Assembly: GCA_030038475.1 (NCBI GenBank)
Contig: JASHOU010000062.1
Coordinates: 1-64,000 of the forward strand
Direction: 5' to 3'
Source of the DNA: Terriglobales bacterium
Lineage (GTDB): Bacteria; Acidobacteriota; Terriglobia; Terriglobales; Acidobacteriaceae
DNA length: 64,000 nt
Shown here: piece after piece, positions 35,809 to 45,213 of the stretch
Layout of the letters: each line of letters begins with the position of its first letter
Numbering within the stretch: the first letter of the stretch is position 1
Notes under the pieces: generated by a model
The model's input: only the letters and a program-made list of their open reading frames with translations
What the model was told of the DNA's origin: nothing
Database searches by the model: none
Translations under genes and position numbers: made by a program

Positions 35809-38328
35809 TTGTTTTTCGGAACGGCATGGTTTACGGTGTTAGCAGCGGATCAACCCCTTATTACCGTGCCCAATTTCTGCGACGTCGCTCTTGCCGTGCC
35901 GCTGGATATGGCGTTTACCTACGCCATCCCGGCAGGTATGGAGCCGGTAGTCGGCGGGCGCGTGCTGGTGCCTTTCCGCGCAAAACGAATGTCGGGTGTG
36001 GTGGTTGATCTGCACGATCGTCCGCCGCAGCTCCAGACAAAGAAAGTTGTTGAAGCGCTCGATCTTTCGCCGGTTCTCGACGAATCTCTGCTGCAACTTG
36101 GGAAGTGGGTTGCCAATTACTATCTTGCGCCGCTGGGCGAAGTGTTCCGTAGCATGCTACCGCTGGCAGCGGAGTTCAAGCGCGCCATCACCTATCGCAT
36201 TACCGATGAAGGCAGAATGGCGCTGCATCTGGCGGGGATGTCGGGGTCTTCGGCGCGTTCCAGGCGCACACCGGAAGAACAACTGACCGAATTCCGAGTG
36301 CTCGATTACCTTGCGGAGCGCGAGAGCGTACGAGGCGAGAGTTTGCGCGCGGCGACGCGAGCCGGAAAGGGTCTGCTTGCGGGCATGGTGCAGAAGAAAT
36401 GGATTGTGCGTGAGGATGTTTCGGCTGCGCGGGAGGGGGTGCAAGTGGTGAAAGTTGCGGCGCTGATTGGAATAGAAGGAGGAACCGACAAGAAACTCAA
36501 CGAGAACCAGCGCGCCCTGATTGAAACTCTGGCCGCAGCGGGCGGGCGACTGCCCGTGGAGGTTCTCCGCGGATTGGATCTTCCGCGCACCACGCTCGGC
36601 ACGCTGGTGCGGCGCGGGCTGGTCGAAGTCGTTGATGAGCCGCAAAGCCTCACAGTTTCGAGGGCCAAACCTTCAAAGCTCAAGGCTCGGCAGTCTCCGT
36701 TTGAGTTCGAATTCAACGCGGCGCAGAAAGATGCGCTCGCCAAAATCACAGACGCTGTCGCATCACGCAAGTTCGCAGGTCTGCTTCTGCACGGCATCAC
36801 CGGATCGGGCAAGACAGCCGTCTATCTCGCGGCTATGCGCGAGGTGTTGGAATGGGGGCGTGCGGCGATTTTGCTAGTTCCAGAAATTGGCCTGACCCCA
36901 GCCGTGGCGGCAGATCTGTACCAGGTGTTCGGCGATCAGGTTGCCATTCTGCATTCGGGGCTGTCGGATGCCGAACGAGCCGAACAGTGGCATCGCATTC
37001 GGCGTGGCGAGGCCCGCATGGTCGCGGGAACACGCTCCGCTGTGTTCGCGCCCGTTAGCGATCTGGCTCTCATGATCGTCGATGAAGAGCAGGACTCGTC
37101 TTATAAACAAGAGGAAACGCCGCGCTACCACGCCCGCGATGTGGCCGTGATGCGCGCGAAGATGGCGGGCGCAACCGTGGTTCTCGGCTCGGCCACGCCG
37201 TCGCTGGAATCGTATTTCAACGCGAAGAAAAACAAGTATGCGCTTGTCGAATTGCCCGACCGCGTCGAGCAGCGTCCACTGCCGGAAGTAGAAATTGTCG
37301 ACATGCGACAGGAATTTCAGGAAACCGGGCAAGAGCAGGTCATCTCGCGCAAGCTGGCCGAGGAGATTCGCGAGCGGTTGGAGAAGAACGAACAGGTCAT
37401 GGTGCTGCTGAACCGGCGTGGGTATTCTCCGGTCGCGTTGTGCCGAGCTTGCGGCAAGACGTTGCAGTGCAAGAACTGCGCCGTCTCGATGACGCACCAC
37501 AAGCGCGAGCGCAAAATGGAATGCCATTATTGCGGTCATGTCGCGCAAATTCCTGACAAGTGCAGACATTGCGGCAGCGACTATGTCTACTTTGTCGGGA
37601 CGGGATCGGAGAAGCTTGAGGAGCTGTTGCATGGAATGTTTCCGCAGGCGCGCATCGGCCGCCTCGACCGCGACACCGTGCGCGGTCGGGAGGATTTCGA
37701 GCATGTGCTGAATGCGCTCAATGAAGGCGCGCTTGACATGCTGGTCGGCACGCAAATGATCGCCAAAGGCCACGACGTTCACGGGGTAACGCTGGTCGGG
37801 GTGGTGGGAGCGGATATGGCGCTCGGGCTGCCTGATTTCCGCGCGGCGGAGAGAACGTTTCAATTATTGACGCAAGTCGCTGGACGCGCCGGCCGCGGGC
37901 AATCGCCGGGGAAAGTCGTCTTGCAGACTTATTTTCAGGATCACTATGCCGTGCAGTTTGCGGCACGCCATGATTTTGCCGGTTTCTACGAAAAAGAACT
38001 GCAATTTCGCGCCTGGATGCACTATCCGCCTTACAGCGCTATCGCCAATGTGCTGGTTCGCAGCGAGAAACTCGACGAAGCGCTAACGTGGTCGGGCGAA
38101 CTTGGGCGCTGGTTTGAGACAACGCGCCATGAAGGGATTCGCGTGCTCGGGCCTGCCGCTGCGCCGATCACTCGCCTGAAGCGAGATTACCGCTATCACT
38201 TCATTCTGAAGTCGCCGAGCCGCGAAAAGATGAACGCGCTTCTACGCGCGATGCTGGCCGAAGCGGCGGCGCGAAAGATTCCACGGACGCAGTTGATCGT
38301 GGATGTGGATGCGTTGTGGCTGATGTAG
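35809..38328 (+). CDS. priA: Primosomal replication restart helicase PriA
   Basis: 839 aa, longer than the 730 aa of E. coli PriA. It has the DNA-binding N-domain (about 20-120), the helicase Walker A GITGSGKT, Walker B DEEQD, and a cysteine-rich double zinc site of eight Cys in four CxxC pairs (CRAC, CKNC, CHYC, CRHC). The C-terminal helicase motifs GTQMIAKGHD and VAGRAGRG are intact. It restarts stalled replication forks by loading DnaB. The start is uncertain: TTG at 35809 is the earliest, and GTG at 35836 or 35866 is possible; none has a strong ribosome site. It is convergent with the M50 gene. Confidence 0.92.
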   Translation: MFFGTAWFTVLAADQPLITVPNFCDVALAVPLDMAFTYAIPAGMEPVVGGRVLVPFRAKRMSGVVVDLHDRPPQLQTKKVVEALDLSPVLDESLLQLGKWVANYYLAPLGEVFRSMLPLAAEFKRAITYRITDEGRMALHLAGMSGSSARSRRTPEEQLTEFRVLDYLAERESVRGESLRAATRAGKGLLAGMVQKKWIVREDVSAAREGVQVVKVAALIGIEGGTDKKLNENQRALIETLAAAGGRLPVEVLRGLDLPRTTLGTLVRRGLVEVVDEPQSLTVSRAKPSKLKARQSPFEFEFNAAQKDALAKITDAVASRKFAGLLLHGITGSGKTAVYLAAMREVLEWGRAAILLVPEIGLTPAVAADLYQVFGDQVAILHSGLSDAERAEQWHRIRRGEARMVAGTRSAVFAPVSDLALMIVDEEQDSSYKQEETPRYHARDVAVMRAKMAGATVVLGSATPSLESYFNAKKNKYALVELPDRVEQRPLPEVEIVDMRQEFQETGQEQVISRKLAEEIRERLEKNEQVMVLLNRRGYSPVALCRACGKTLQCKNCAVSMTHHKRERKMECHYCGHVAQIPDKCRHCGSDYVYFVGTGSEKLEELLHGMFPQARIGRLDRDTVRGREDFEHVLNALNEGALDMLVGTQMIAKGHDVHGVTLVGVVGADMALGLPDFRAAERTFQLLTQVAGRAGRGQSPGKVVLQTYFQDHYAVQFAARHDFAGFYEKELQFRAWMHYPPYSAIANVLVRSEKLDEALTWSGELGRWFETTRHEGIRVLGPAAAPITRLKRDYRYHFILKSPSREKMNALLRAMLAEAAARKIPRTQLIVDVDALWLM

Positions 38329-38333
38329 GTGGG

Positions 38334-38417
38334 CTGTTGGCTCTTAGCTCGTCGCTCTTGGCCGTTTGCTTAAGACGATCAACGCCGAGATCGCAAATCG
38401 GCAATCCACAATCCCAG
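38334..38417. repeat. Two heptamer arrays between priA and M50 genes
   Basis: The array after priA is GCTGTTG, GCTCTTA, GCTCGTC, GCTCTTG, GCCGTTT (38334-38368). The second array, which follows the M50 stop on the minus strand, reads on the plus strand ATCGCAA, ATCGGCA, ATCCACA, ATCCCAG (38390-38417). The two arrays are in 7-nt register but are not complementary to each other; each belongs to its own gene. Confidence 0.65.
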
Positions 38418-38418
38418 G

Positions 38419-39480
38419 TCACTTCCGATGCAGTACGTGGCGAAAATCGTGGCCAAGCGACTGAATCATATCTCGCGCTTCATCCCGAATATCGGGCCAA
38501 ACTTCACGGCCGGAGCTGTGCGTGAAAGGCGCTGGCGTGAACGATAACAGCAACATCACTACTGCAAATACGGCCAACCACTTTCGCCCAGCAGAAATTT
38601 CTGGCCGCCTCGCAATCGGCGGATGATGACTCGTAAGCCACAACATGACTGCCCAAATCAACCAACCCACCCAACAGTATTTGGCCAACGGGATGAGCGC
38701 AATCACTACGGCGATCGAAACCCATCGGTGCAGCTTTGGAAGCACCGAGAACAAGATGTGACCGCCATCAAGTTGGCCTCCGGGCAGCAAGTTGAGCGCC
38801 GTCGCAAACATTCCCACCCATCCCGCAACCGCGATTGGATGCAGAGACAGCGCGGTCAACGGTACATCGAGATGCAAAAGGCGGGCCGCCAATCGAAACG
38901 CGAGTGGGAATCCCGGCTCATTTTCAAGGGGCGCACGGCTGAACATGAGCGGATGAGACATCGCCAGCCCAACCAGCACCGCTACGCATGACGGAATAAA
39001 GCCCGCAATCGGTCCGGCAATGCCGATGTCGAACAATACGGCGCGATTCGGAATCGGGCCTTTGATCCGAATGAACGCGCCGAAGGTGCCGATCAAACTC
39101 GGAAAAGGAATAAAAAATGGCGGCGTCGCATAGACGTGATAATGCCGCGCATACAAATAATGTCCCATTTCGTGCGCAAGCAGTATGAACATGAGCGGAA
39201 GCGAAAAATAGAGCCCATGCAGCAGTTTGATCGGAGCTTGCCACATCCACTCGACCGGGAAGATGGGAACGTTGTCATTCAGGAAGGAGAAGGCCGGCTG
39301 ACGAACCTCGAAGTTGGCATACATGCGCGCGCCCACCACCAGCGTGCTGAAGAAAGTCGCGGCCAGCAGAAGGAAATGCAGCCACCAGCGCGGCTGCGGC
39401 GGTCGCACAACCCACACCGGAGGATGCGGAGATTGCTCCCAATCAAGGGCGGCGGGAAAAGAAGGTGCGGGTTCGGACAT
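38419..39480 (-). CDS. M50-family site-2 zinc metalloprotease
   Basis: 353 aa, multi-spanning membrane protein. The zinc site is HEMGH in the membrane helix LAHEMGHYLYARHYHV (about 103-118), and the third ligand is in LLPGGQLDGGHIL, as in site-2 proteases. It has about six TMs in all and no PDZ domain. Such enzymes cut regulatory TM proteins such as anti-sigma factors; the natural target here is unknown, but two anti-sigma/kinase systems occur 3-8 kb away. The start is ATG at 39480, directly after an inverted heptamer array. Confidence 0.85.
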   Translation of the reverse strand: MSEPAPSFPAALDWEQSPHPPVWVVRPPQPRWWLHFLLLAATFFSTLVVGARMYANFEVRQPAFSFLNDNVPIFPVEWMWQAPIKLLHGLYFSLPLMFILLAHEMGHYLYARHYHVYATPPFFIPFPSLIGTFGAFIRIKGPIPNRAVLFDIGIAGPIAGFIPSCVAVLVGLAMSHPLMFSRAPLENEPGFPLAFRLAARLLHLDVPLTALSLHPIAVAGWVGMFATALNLLPGGQLDGGHILFSVLPKLHRWVSIAVVIALIPLAKYCWVGWLIWAVMLWLTSHHPPIARRPEISAGRKWLAVFAVVMLLLSFTPAPFTHSSGREVWPDIRDEARDMIQSLGHDFRHVLHRK

Positions 39481-39488
39481 ACAAATCT

Positions 39489-39582
39489 GAGGTCAGAGCT
39501 TAGAGGTCAGATTGCAGAGTGAAGGATCCATCGCAGTAGTTGCTTCCGCAATCTGACCTTTGCAACCTGCAATCCGACGTAA
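39489..39582. repeat. Inverted heptamer arrays between HU and M50 genes
   Basis: On the plus strand the left array is GAGGTCA, GAGCTTA, GAGGTCA, GATTGCA, GAGTGAA (39489-39523). The right array is GCAATCT, GACCTTT, GCAACCT, GCAATCC, GACGTAA (39548-39582), the reverse complement of the first family. The spacer is 24 nt, and both keep 7-nt register. Confidence 0.75.
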
Positions 39583-39601
39583 TGTGCAACCGCGAAAGCA
39601 A

Positions 39602-39871
39602 CTAGTCAATCGATTGCAGTTCCTTGCCGGGTTTGAAGCGCACGGCCTTCCCCGGCGGAATAGAAACCTCTGCTCCGGTGCGCGGGTTCCGTCCGATGCC
39701 GGTCTTGCGCGGACGCACATTGAATACGCCGAAGCCGCGCAGTTCGATGCGGTCGCCGGTTGAAAGCGCCTTTTTCATGCTCTCGAAAACGGTTTCAACG
39801 GCCAGCTCCGCTTTGGTTTTGGTGATCCCGGTGCGGTTCACCACTTCGTTGATGATGTCGAGCTTAATCAC
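39602..39871 (-). CDS. HU/IHF-family DNA-bending protein
   Basis: 89 aa, the standard HU length. The GTG start at 39871 has GGGAGA 6 nt upstream. It has the N-terminal helices (KLDIINEVVNRTGITKTKAE), GFGVFNVRPRKTGIGRNPRTG in the DNA-bending arm with its Pro, and the closing AVRFKPGKELQ. It would act as a dimer that bends and compacts DNA. It is divergent from dcd, with a long inverted heptamer element between them. Confidence 0.93.
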   Translation of the reverse strand: MIKLDIINEVVNRTGITKTKAELAVETVFESMKKALSTGDRIELRGFGVFNVRPRKTGIGRNPRTGAEVSIPPGKAVRFKPGKELQSID

Positions 39872-39988
39872 GGGTATCTCCCGTCTCCCGAGGATTTCGT
39901 GTTCCTCAAGTTATTGATGCTAAGGGGGATAGAGCAGATTGTCAACCAGCGCTGTTGTTTCGTAAGATGACTGCACCAGCCTGGCAAA

Positions 39989-40100
39989 AATTTGTGATTG
40001 GCGATTTCTAATTTACGATTGAAACCTCATCCTTCCGGGCTTTCGATCCCGCAGTAAAATTACCAATTACCAATTACAAATTACCAATCACAAATTCCAA
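39989..40100. repeat. Inverted heptamer arrays between HU and dcd genes
   Basis: The left array is TTTGTGA, TTGGCGA, TTTCTAA, TTTACGA, TTGAAAC (39991-40025). The right array is ATTACCA, ATTACCA, ATTACAA, ATTACCA, ATCACAA, ATTCCAA (40059-40100), ending 9 nt before the dcd start. A 13-nt stretch, AATTTGTGATTGG (39989-40001), is matched perfectly by its reverse complement at 40084-40096; the full stem could reach over 30 imperfect pairs. Confidence 0.8.
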
Positions 40101-40109
40101 AGGGGTTTC

Positions 40110-40661
40110 ATGATCAAGTCCGACCGCTGGATCCGGCGCATGGCGCAAGAGCACGACATGATTAATCCGTACTCGGAAAAACAGGTGAGCGCAGGGGTGA
40201 TTTCCTACGGCGTTTCCAGTTACGGATACGACCTGCGCGTAGCCGACGAGTTCAAAATTTTCACCAACGTCAACAGCACAATTGTCGACCCCAAGCATTT
40301 CGACGAGCGCTCGTTCGTTACGGTGAACGCCGATGTGGCCATCGTCCCGCCGAATTCCTTCGCGCTGGCGCGGTCGGTTGAATATTTCAAGATTCCGCGC
40401 GACGTGCTCACTGTCTGCGTCGGCAAATCGACCTACGCGCGCTGCGGCATCATCGTGAACGTGACGCCATTCGAGCCGGAGTGGGAAGGCTTCGTCACGC
40501 TCGAGATTTCCAACACAACACCTCTGCCAGCGAAAATTTACGCGAATGAGGGCCTGTGCCAGATTCTCTTCTTCCAATCGGACGAAGTTTGCGAGACGAG
40601 CTACAAAGATCGCAAAGGAAAATACCAGGCGCAGAAGGGGATTGTGCTGCCGAAATTATAG
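40110..40661 (+). CDS. dcd: dCTP deaminase
   Basis: 183 aa. It deaminates dCTP to dUTP for thymidylate synthesis, as a homotrimer. Typical regions are [50 protein letters not shown] (with the catalytic Glu in LEISN) and [12 protein letters not shown]. The C-terminus is a normal flexible tail. AAGGGG lies a few nt before the ATG. It is divergent from the HU gene, and another heptamer array follows its stop. Confidence 0.93.
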   Translation: MIKSDRWIRRMAQEHDMINPYSEKQVSAGVISYGVSSYGYDLRVADEFKIFTNVNSTIVDPKHFDERSFVTVNADVAIVPPNSFALARSVEYFKIPRDVLTVCVGKSTYARCGIIVNVTPFEPEWEGFVTLEISNTTPLPAKIYANEGLCQILFFQSDEVCETSYKDRKGKYQAQKGIVLPKL

Positions 40662-40670
40662 AGAGCAGCG

Positions 40671-40712
40671 GTCAGCCATCAGCTCTCAGCTATCAGTTTT
40701 GCACTCAGCTTA
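40671..40712 (+). repeat. Heptamer array after dcd
   Basis: GTCAGCC, ATCAGCT, CTCAGCT, ATCAGTT, TTGCACT, CAGCTTA in 7-nt register, beginning 9 nt after the stop of dcd and ending 7 nt before the next ATG. Confidence 0.65.
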
Positions 40713-40719
40713 GGGTGAT

Positions 40720-41277
40720 ATGCAGGTCGTTACGGACGAGGAAATGCGCGAGTTTCTCTCGAAGCACGCTGACCTGCGATGCGAAGAGCGGCGGCTACAC
40801 TTCGATCATCCGGAAGCGAAAACGATCTATGTCGACCTGCGAGTTAGCGAACCCCACCAACTGGTTTATCTTGCGCGACTAGCGGCCCATCTGCGTTATG
40901 AAGAAGGACATTTCAGCGGCGCATCGCTATGGATCACGCAGTGGGGCGTTTGGGACCAGCGAGTTGAGGCTGTGGGCTTCAAAACGCTGGAGCGCATTCG
41001 CCAGGGCTACGGCGAGAACCGATCCCTGACTGCAGCGCCGGGCCACTTCTTCAGACACGACGAGTTTGTGGAATCCGTAGCGTGCCTGGTCCAACCTATG
41101 GTCATTGGCTGGGACGCATATTTCGTACCCCAATGGGCATGGGGAACCCTGGATTACTTTCTGTTCGTTAGCCACGACGGATTCCTGGATATCGCGATTA
41201 GAACGACTGCGATGTGCGATGCAGCGGTCGAGATCCTTAGGTCGCACGAATGGCTGAAAATCAGAGTGCGAACCTAA
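40720..41277 (+). CDS. Hypothetical protein
   Basis: 185 aa, not recognised. It has no signal peptide, TM or HTH. The sequence is rich in aromatic residues and His (SLWITQWGVWDQR, WDAYFVPQWAWGTLDYFLFVSHDGFL) and has a globular, soluble look. AGGGTG lies 4 nt before the ATG. It directly follows dcd after a heptamer array and is followed by a membrane protein gene 67 bp later. Coding is supported by the length and codon usage like the neighbours; function cannot be assigned. Confidence 0.6.
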   Translation: MQVVTDEEMREFLSKHADLRCEERRLHFDHPEAKTIYVDLRVSEPHQLVYLARLAAHLRYEEGHFSGASLWITQWGVWDQRVEAVGFKTLERIRQGYGENRSLTAAPGHFFRHDEFVESVACLVQPMVIGWDAYFVPQWAWGTLDYFLFVSHDGFLDIAIRTTAMCDAAVEILRSHEWLKIRVRT

Positions 41278-41344
41278 TCTTGGTTGGCATGAGACACCAA
41301 CTAAGGACTATCCCCCCTCCCATCGAGCCTGCTAGAAAACAATA

Positions 41345-43135
41345 GTGCCGCTGCCTCGAACTGCTGTTCCTTTTATCGGAATCTTACTCTTCGTCGGCAC
41401 CGTGACTCTCTACTACCCCGCGCTCGAAAACGTATTCGTCAACTACGACGATCCCGACTATGTGACTTCCAATTATCACGTTCAGCAGGAGCTGACTTTA
41501 CGCGGCGTGGCGTGGGCTTTCACTTCAACTGCCGAAGCTAACTGGCATCCGTTGACCTGGATTTCGCACATGCTCGATGTGCGCTTGTTCGGGCTGCAGC
41601 CCAAAGGGCATCACGCGCAGAGCCTCTTCTGGCACGCCGTCAACGTCGTGCTGCTGTTCCTGCTGCTGGCAAAAGCGACCGGATTCGTCGGCCGAAGCGC
41701 GCTCGTCGCCGCGCTATTCGCTGCTCATCCACTAAACGTCGAGTCGGTCGCATGGGTTGCGGAACGCAAAACCGTCCTTTGCACTTTCTTTTTTCTTCTG
41801 GCATTGGCCGCGTATGGCTGGTACGCGAAACGGCCGAGCATAAGCCGTTACCTGCTGGTTGCGCTGCTCTTCGCGCTGGGGCTAATGGCGAAGCCCATCG
41901 CGATTACGCTGCCGATCCTCCTGCTGCTCGTCGATTTTTGGCCGCTGCAGCGCTTTCCGCAAACGCCACTCTCCAGGCTTGTGCTCGGAAAAATTCCTTT
42001 GCTCGTTTTGTCGGCCGCGAGCGCAGGAATCACACTCTACGCGCAGCGCGCGGGAGGCGCCGTCGGCTCGACTCTTGCTCTGCCGCTTGCCATGCGCGTG
42101 AAAAACGCAATTTACTCCTACCTCATTTATCTGACGAAGGCCATCTGGCCGTCACGGCTGGCCGTTTTCTATCCGCATCCCGGGGGCTCGCTCGCGTGGT
42201 GGAGAGTGTTGTGCGCAGCTCTCATTCTCATCACGATCACAGCTCTGTTCTGGCATTTCCGCGAACGCCGCTACTTGTTGGTTGGCTGGTTGTGGTTTTT
42301 GATTACGCTCGCGCCGGTGATCGGCATCGTCCAGGTCGGCCGCCAGGCTTGGGCCGACCGCTACGCCTATATTCCGCTTTGGGGACTATTCGTGATTGCC
42401 GTCTGGCTGCTCTCCGAGGCCGCGGCGCGAACTTCGCTGAGCCGCGCGGCGCAAATCGTAATTGCATTGGCCGTGCTGCTCGGCTATGCCGTCACAGCGC
42501 GCAGCCAAATAGGATACTGGCGTGACAGCTACTCCTTGTTTGCGCATGCGCTGCAAGTAACAAACGCCAATTCCATCGCCGAGGGCAATTTGGGATCGGC
42601 ACTGATGGAGATGCGCCGTCCCGATCTCGCCGAGCCGCACCTGGAGCGCTCGATCCAGTTGATGCCCACGAACGCAGCCGCACATTACAACCTCGGCAAT
42701 CTGCTGCAACGTCAGAATCAACTTTTTCGGGCACAGCAGGAGTACCAACTCGCATTGAAGTTTGCCTCCGATGAGCGTGAGGCTGCGCAGACGCACAACA
42801 ATCTTGGAGTGTTGTTCAGCCAGCTTGGACGCCGCGATGAGGCTCTGACGGAGTTCACCAAAGCGATTGCGATCAATCCGTACGAGCAGAATAGTTTCAT
42901 TGGCCGCGGCCTGATCGAGCGGCAGGAGGGCAAACTCGAGGCTGCGTTACAGGATTTTGTGCGTGCCGCACAAATCGTGCCCTCGCCGGTGGCGTGCTAT
43001 TGGCAGGGCCGCATTCTGGAAGAAAAAGGACAATCCTCGGATGCCGCCGAAGCCTATCGAGCGGCGCTGAAATTGGCGCCTGATTTCGGCGACGCGGCGG
43101 CGAGATTAGAAAACATTCAGAAGCCCGCTAAATAA
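41345..43135 (+). CDS. TMTC-like membrane glycosyltransferase with TPRs
   Basis: 596 aa from a GTG at 41345; no clear ribosome site, so the start is uncertain. About ten hydrophobic segments (residues 8-395) are followed by TPR-like repeats (about 400-590: AEGNLGSALMEMRRPDLAEPHLERS, NLGNLLQRQNQ, NLGVLFSQLGRRDEALTEF). The first extracytoplasmic loop has NYDDPDYV, the DD pair typical of GT-C enzymes that use dolichol- or polyprenyl-phosphate sugars. This layout matches the TMTC/O-mannosyltransferase family. Activity and substrate are inferred. Confidence 0.72.
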   Translation: MPLPRTAVPFIGILLFVGTVTLYYPALENVFVNYDDPDYVTSNYHVQQELTLRGVAWAFTSTAEANWHPLTWISHMLDVRLFGLQPKGHHAQSLFWHAVNVVLLFLLLAKATGFVGRSALVAALFAAHPLNVESVAWVAERKTVLCTFFFLLALAAYGWYAKRPSISRYLLVALLFALGLMAKPIAITLPILLLLVDFWPLQRFPQTPLSRLVLGKIPLLVLSAASAGITLYAQRAGGAVGSTLALPLAMRVKNAIYSYLIYLTKAIWPSRLAVFYPHPGGSLAWWRVLCAALILITITALFWHFRERRYLLVGWLWFLITLAPVIGIVQVGRQAWADRYAYIPLWGLFVIAVWLLSEAAARTSLSRAAQIVIALAVLLGYAVTARSQIGYWRDSYSLFAHALQVTNANSIAEGNLGSALMEMRRPDLAEPHLERSIQLMPTNAAAHYNLGNLLQRQNQLFRAQQEYQLALKFASDEREAAQTHNNLGVLFSQLGRRDEALTEFTKAIAINPYEQNSFIGRGLIERQEGKLEAALQDFVRAAQIVPSPVACYWQGRILEEKGQSSDAAEAYRAALKLAPDFGDAAARLENIQKPAK

Positions 43136-43233
43136 ACTCCACAGGACCACTGCGTCGCCGGAGAATTTTCGCCTCGGAAATCTAAGCCTCATCCCAGATC
43201 AGCGTGATCCTAGATCCCAATCGGAAACAACCA

Positions 43234-44499
43234 CTAATTTGCCGCGACAGGATTCTCAAGCAGCAGCGCGATGCCTTGTCCGCCTCCAATGCAGGCTGAG
43301 GCGACGCCGTAGCGTGCGTTCGAACGCTTCAGTTCGCGCGCCAGAGTAATTGCCAGTCGCACTCCAGTCGCGCCGAGCGGATGCCCGATAGCGATTGCGC
43401 CTCCGTTGATGTTCAGCTTGTTGCGGGCAAGGCCAAGTTCGCGCTGGCAGGCGAGAACCTGAGCGCCGAAAGCTTCGTTAATTTCGAAACGATCGATCTG
43501 CGAAAGACTCAAGCCGGCGGAGTCGAGCAGCGTATGAATAGCCGGCACGGGCGCGATGCCCATAATCTCGGGGCGAACCCCAACCACGGCTCCAGCGACC
43601 ACACGCGCCAAAGGAACCTTATTATGCTCCTTCACGTATTCGCTCGACGCCACGAGCGTTGCGGCCGCGCCGTCCACGATCGCGGAGCTATTGCCACCCG
43701 TCTGCACTCCACCAAACGACGGCTTGAGCTTCGACAGAACCTCAAGCGGCGAGGGTCGAATGTGCGTATCCACCGTTATCTTCTCGACCGAACGCGGAAG
43801 CTTGATTCCGCGCGATAAATAACCGGCGAGTTCGAAGACTTCACTGGTCAACGGCGCGATCTCGCCGCTCAGAAAGCAGCTTTTTTGCGCAGCGACGGCG
43901 CGCTCAAAGCTCTCGGCAGCGAACTGGTCGACGTCGGCGCGAGTGATGTCGTACTTTATCGCCAGCTTCTCGGCAGTGCCTCCCATGGTGAGGTTGCAGG
44001 CGGGATCGAGCAACGCTTCCCACAAAAAGTCCTTGAACTCCACCTGGCCCATCCGGAATCCGCCGCGGCTAGTGTAGGAGGCGACCGGATTGCGCGACAT
44101 GGATTCGGTTCCGACGACGAGTGTCAGACTCGCCTTCGACAGTTTGATATTGTCGGCTGCCTGAAGAATGGCCTCGACACCAGTTCCGCAGACGCGTTGC
44201 ACAAGATGCGCGGGAACCTCGAGGGGAACGCCGGAGTAGAGGCCGATGTGCCGAGGCAGTACATACGCATCGAACGAAGCCTGCGCCATATTCCCGGCCA
44301 CGACGATATCTACGTCAGTCGGTGCAACGCCGCTTCGCCGAAACATCTCCCGAGCAGCTTTGATTCCCAGGTCTGTGGGAGATACGAGTCCGAGGTCCGT
44401 GTTGTAATCCACGAACGGAGTGCGCACGCCATCGAGCAGGACAACGTCTTCGTAGTGCGAAAGCAGGGCTTTGTTTTTATCGTGATGGTGAGTGCTCAT
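43234..44499 (-). CDS. Thiolase (acetyl-CoA acyltransferase family)
   Basis: 421 aa. The nucleophilic Cys lies in [12 protein letters not shown]. The other signatures are [22 protein letters not shown] (catalytic His) and [14 protein letters not shown] (second Cys). It cleaves a 3-oxoacyl-CoA or joins two acetyl-CoA. In this context, next to a complete protocatechuate branch, it may act as beta-ketoadipyl-CoA thiolase (PcaF-type), which would complete that pathway. This is inferred, since no family-specific mark for it is present. Its ATG overlaps the stop of the HxlR gene in ATGA. Confidence 0.88.
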   Translation of the reverse strand: MSTHHHDKNKALLSHYEDVVLLDGVRTPFVDYNTDLGLVSPTDLGIKAAREMFRRSGVAPTDVDIVVAGNMAQASFDAYVLPRHIGLYSGVPLEVPAHLVQRVCGTGVEAILQAADNIKLSKASLTLVVGTESMSRNPVASYTSRGGFRMGQVEFKDFLWEALLDPACNLTMGGTAEKLAIKYDITRADVDQFAAESFERAVAAQKSCFLSGEIAPLTSEVFELAGYLSRGIKLPRSVEKITVDTHIRPSPLEVLSKLKPSFGGVQTGGNSSAIVDGAAATLVASSEYVKEHNKVPLARVVAGAVVGVRPEIMGIAPVPAIHTLLDSAGLSLSQIDRFEINEAFGAQVLACQRELGLARNKLNINGGAIAIGHPLGATGVRLAITLARELKRSNARYGVASACIGGGQGIALLLENPVAAN

Positions 44500-44987
44500 A
44501 ACGCTGTTTTAGCATCGTTGATCCCAGGAACGCCGATCTCAGGAACGACAGCCGCCAAGCGCGGCACATGCGAAGACAGCAGAGTACCGGATGCTGCATT
44601 CTTAGCAATACTGCCAGCTACCATGTTCCCGCCGCCGTTGCCAGTTGCGGGCTTTTGCGCCGGCGCGCGAGTTGCGCCATAGCGAGCCCGATGTCTGGTT
44701 CCCCAGGCCGACATCAACTTCAGGATCGGCTTCAGGCTTTCTCCGTGGCGCGTGAGCGAATATTCGACGCGCGGCGGCACTTCGGCGAACACCTTGCGCC
44801 GCACAATCCCATCCCGTTCCAGTTCGCGCAAATGCTGGGTCAGCATTTTCTTGGTCAGGCCAGGAATAAGCCTTTGCAGCTCGCAGAAACGCCGCGTCCG
44901 GCCTTCGAGATAGAACAGCAGCGGCGGCTTCCATTTTCCGCCAATGATCGAAGCGGTCAGCTTCACCGGGCAATTGTTGTGATCCAT
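44496..44987 (-). CDS. HxlR-family transcription regulator
   Basis: 163 aa. The winged helix spans residues about 6-100: [41 protein letters not shown] and [12 protein letters not shown]. Cys6 sits where quinone- and oxidant-sensing members (YodB/HypR type) have their redox Cys, though many HxlR proteins share this residue. The last 60 residues are a low-complexity tail, longer than usual. It is coupled to the thiolase gene by an ATGA overlap and is divergent from the oxidoreductase gene at 45214. It probably controls both directions. Confidence 0.87.
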   Translation of the reverse strand: MDHNNCPVKLTASIIGGKWKPPLLFYLEGRTRRFCELQRLIPGLTKKMLTQHLRELERDGIVRRKVFAEVPPRVEYSLTRHGESLKPILKLMSAWGTRHRARYGATRAPAQKPATGNGGGNMVAGSIAKNAASGTLLSSHVPRLAAVVPEIGVPGINDAKTAL

Positions 44988-45094
44988 AGTGCAGTCCGAA
45001 AGAGAGTCTAGGTTACCGAAACGTGCCTACTAGCCAAGAAGATACTTTTACCTAAAATTAGCCCCTGGTAGCAAGAGGATACCTGATCCGCTGT

Positions 45095-45128
45095 CGATTG
45101 CAAAGCAACGGGTTTCGATTGCAAAGCA
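45095..45128. promoter_or_regulatory. Tandem operator candidate in the HxlR divergent gap
   Basis: CGATTGCAAAGCA occurs at 45095-45107 and again at 45116-45128, 21 bp apart, about two helical turns. The first copy contains the palindrome TTGC-AAA-GCAA. Further out, GGATACC (45077) and GGGTATC (45142) are inverted to each other. This suits a regulator that binds both sites on one face. The 21-bp step is also three heptamers, so it may be related to the other arrays. Confidence 0.5.
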
Positions 45129-45213
45129 TTTGTTGCAGTCGGGGTATCACTCGGCTGTCGGCTAAGCAATCGCGTATCTATTATCGACGAGTGATCCACT
45201 GCGAGGTGCACGA

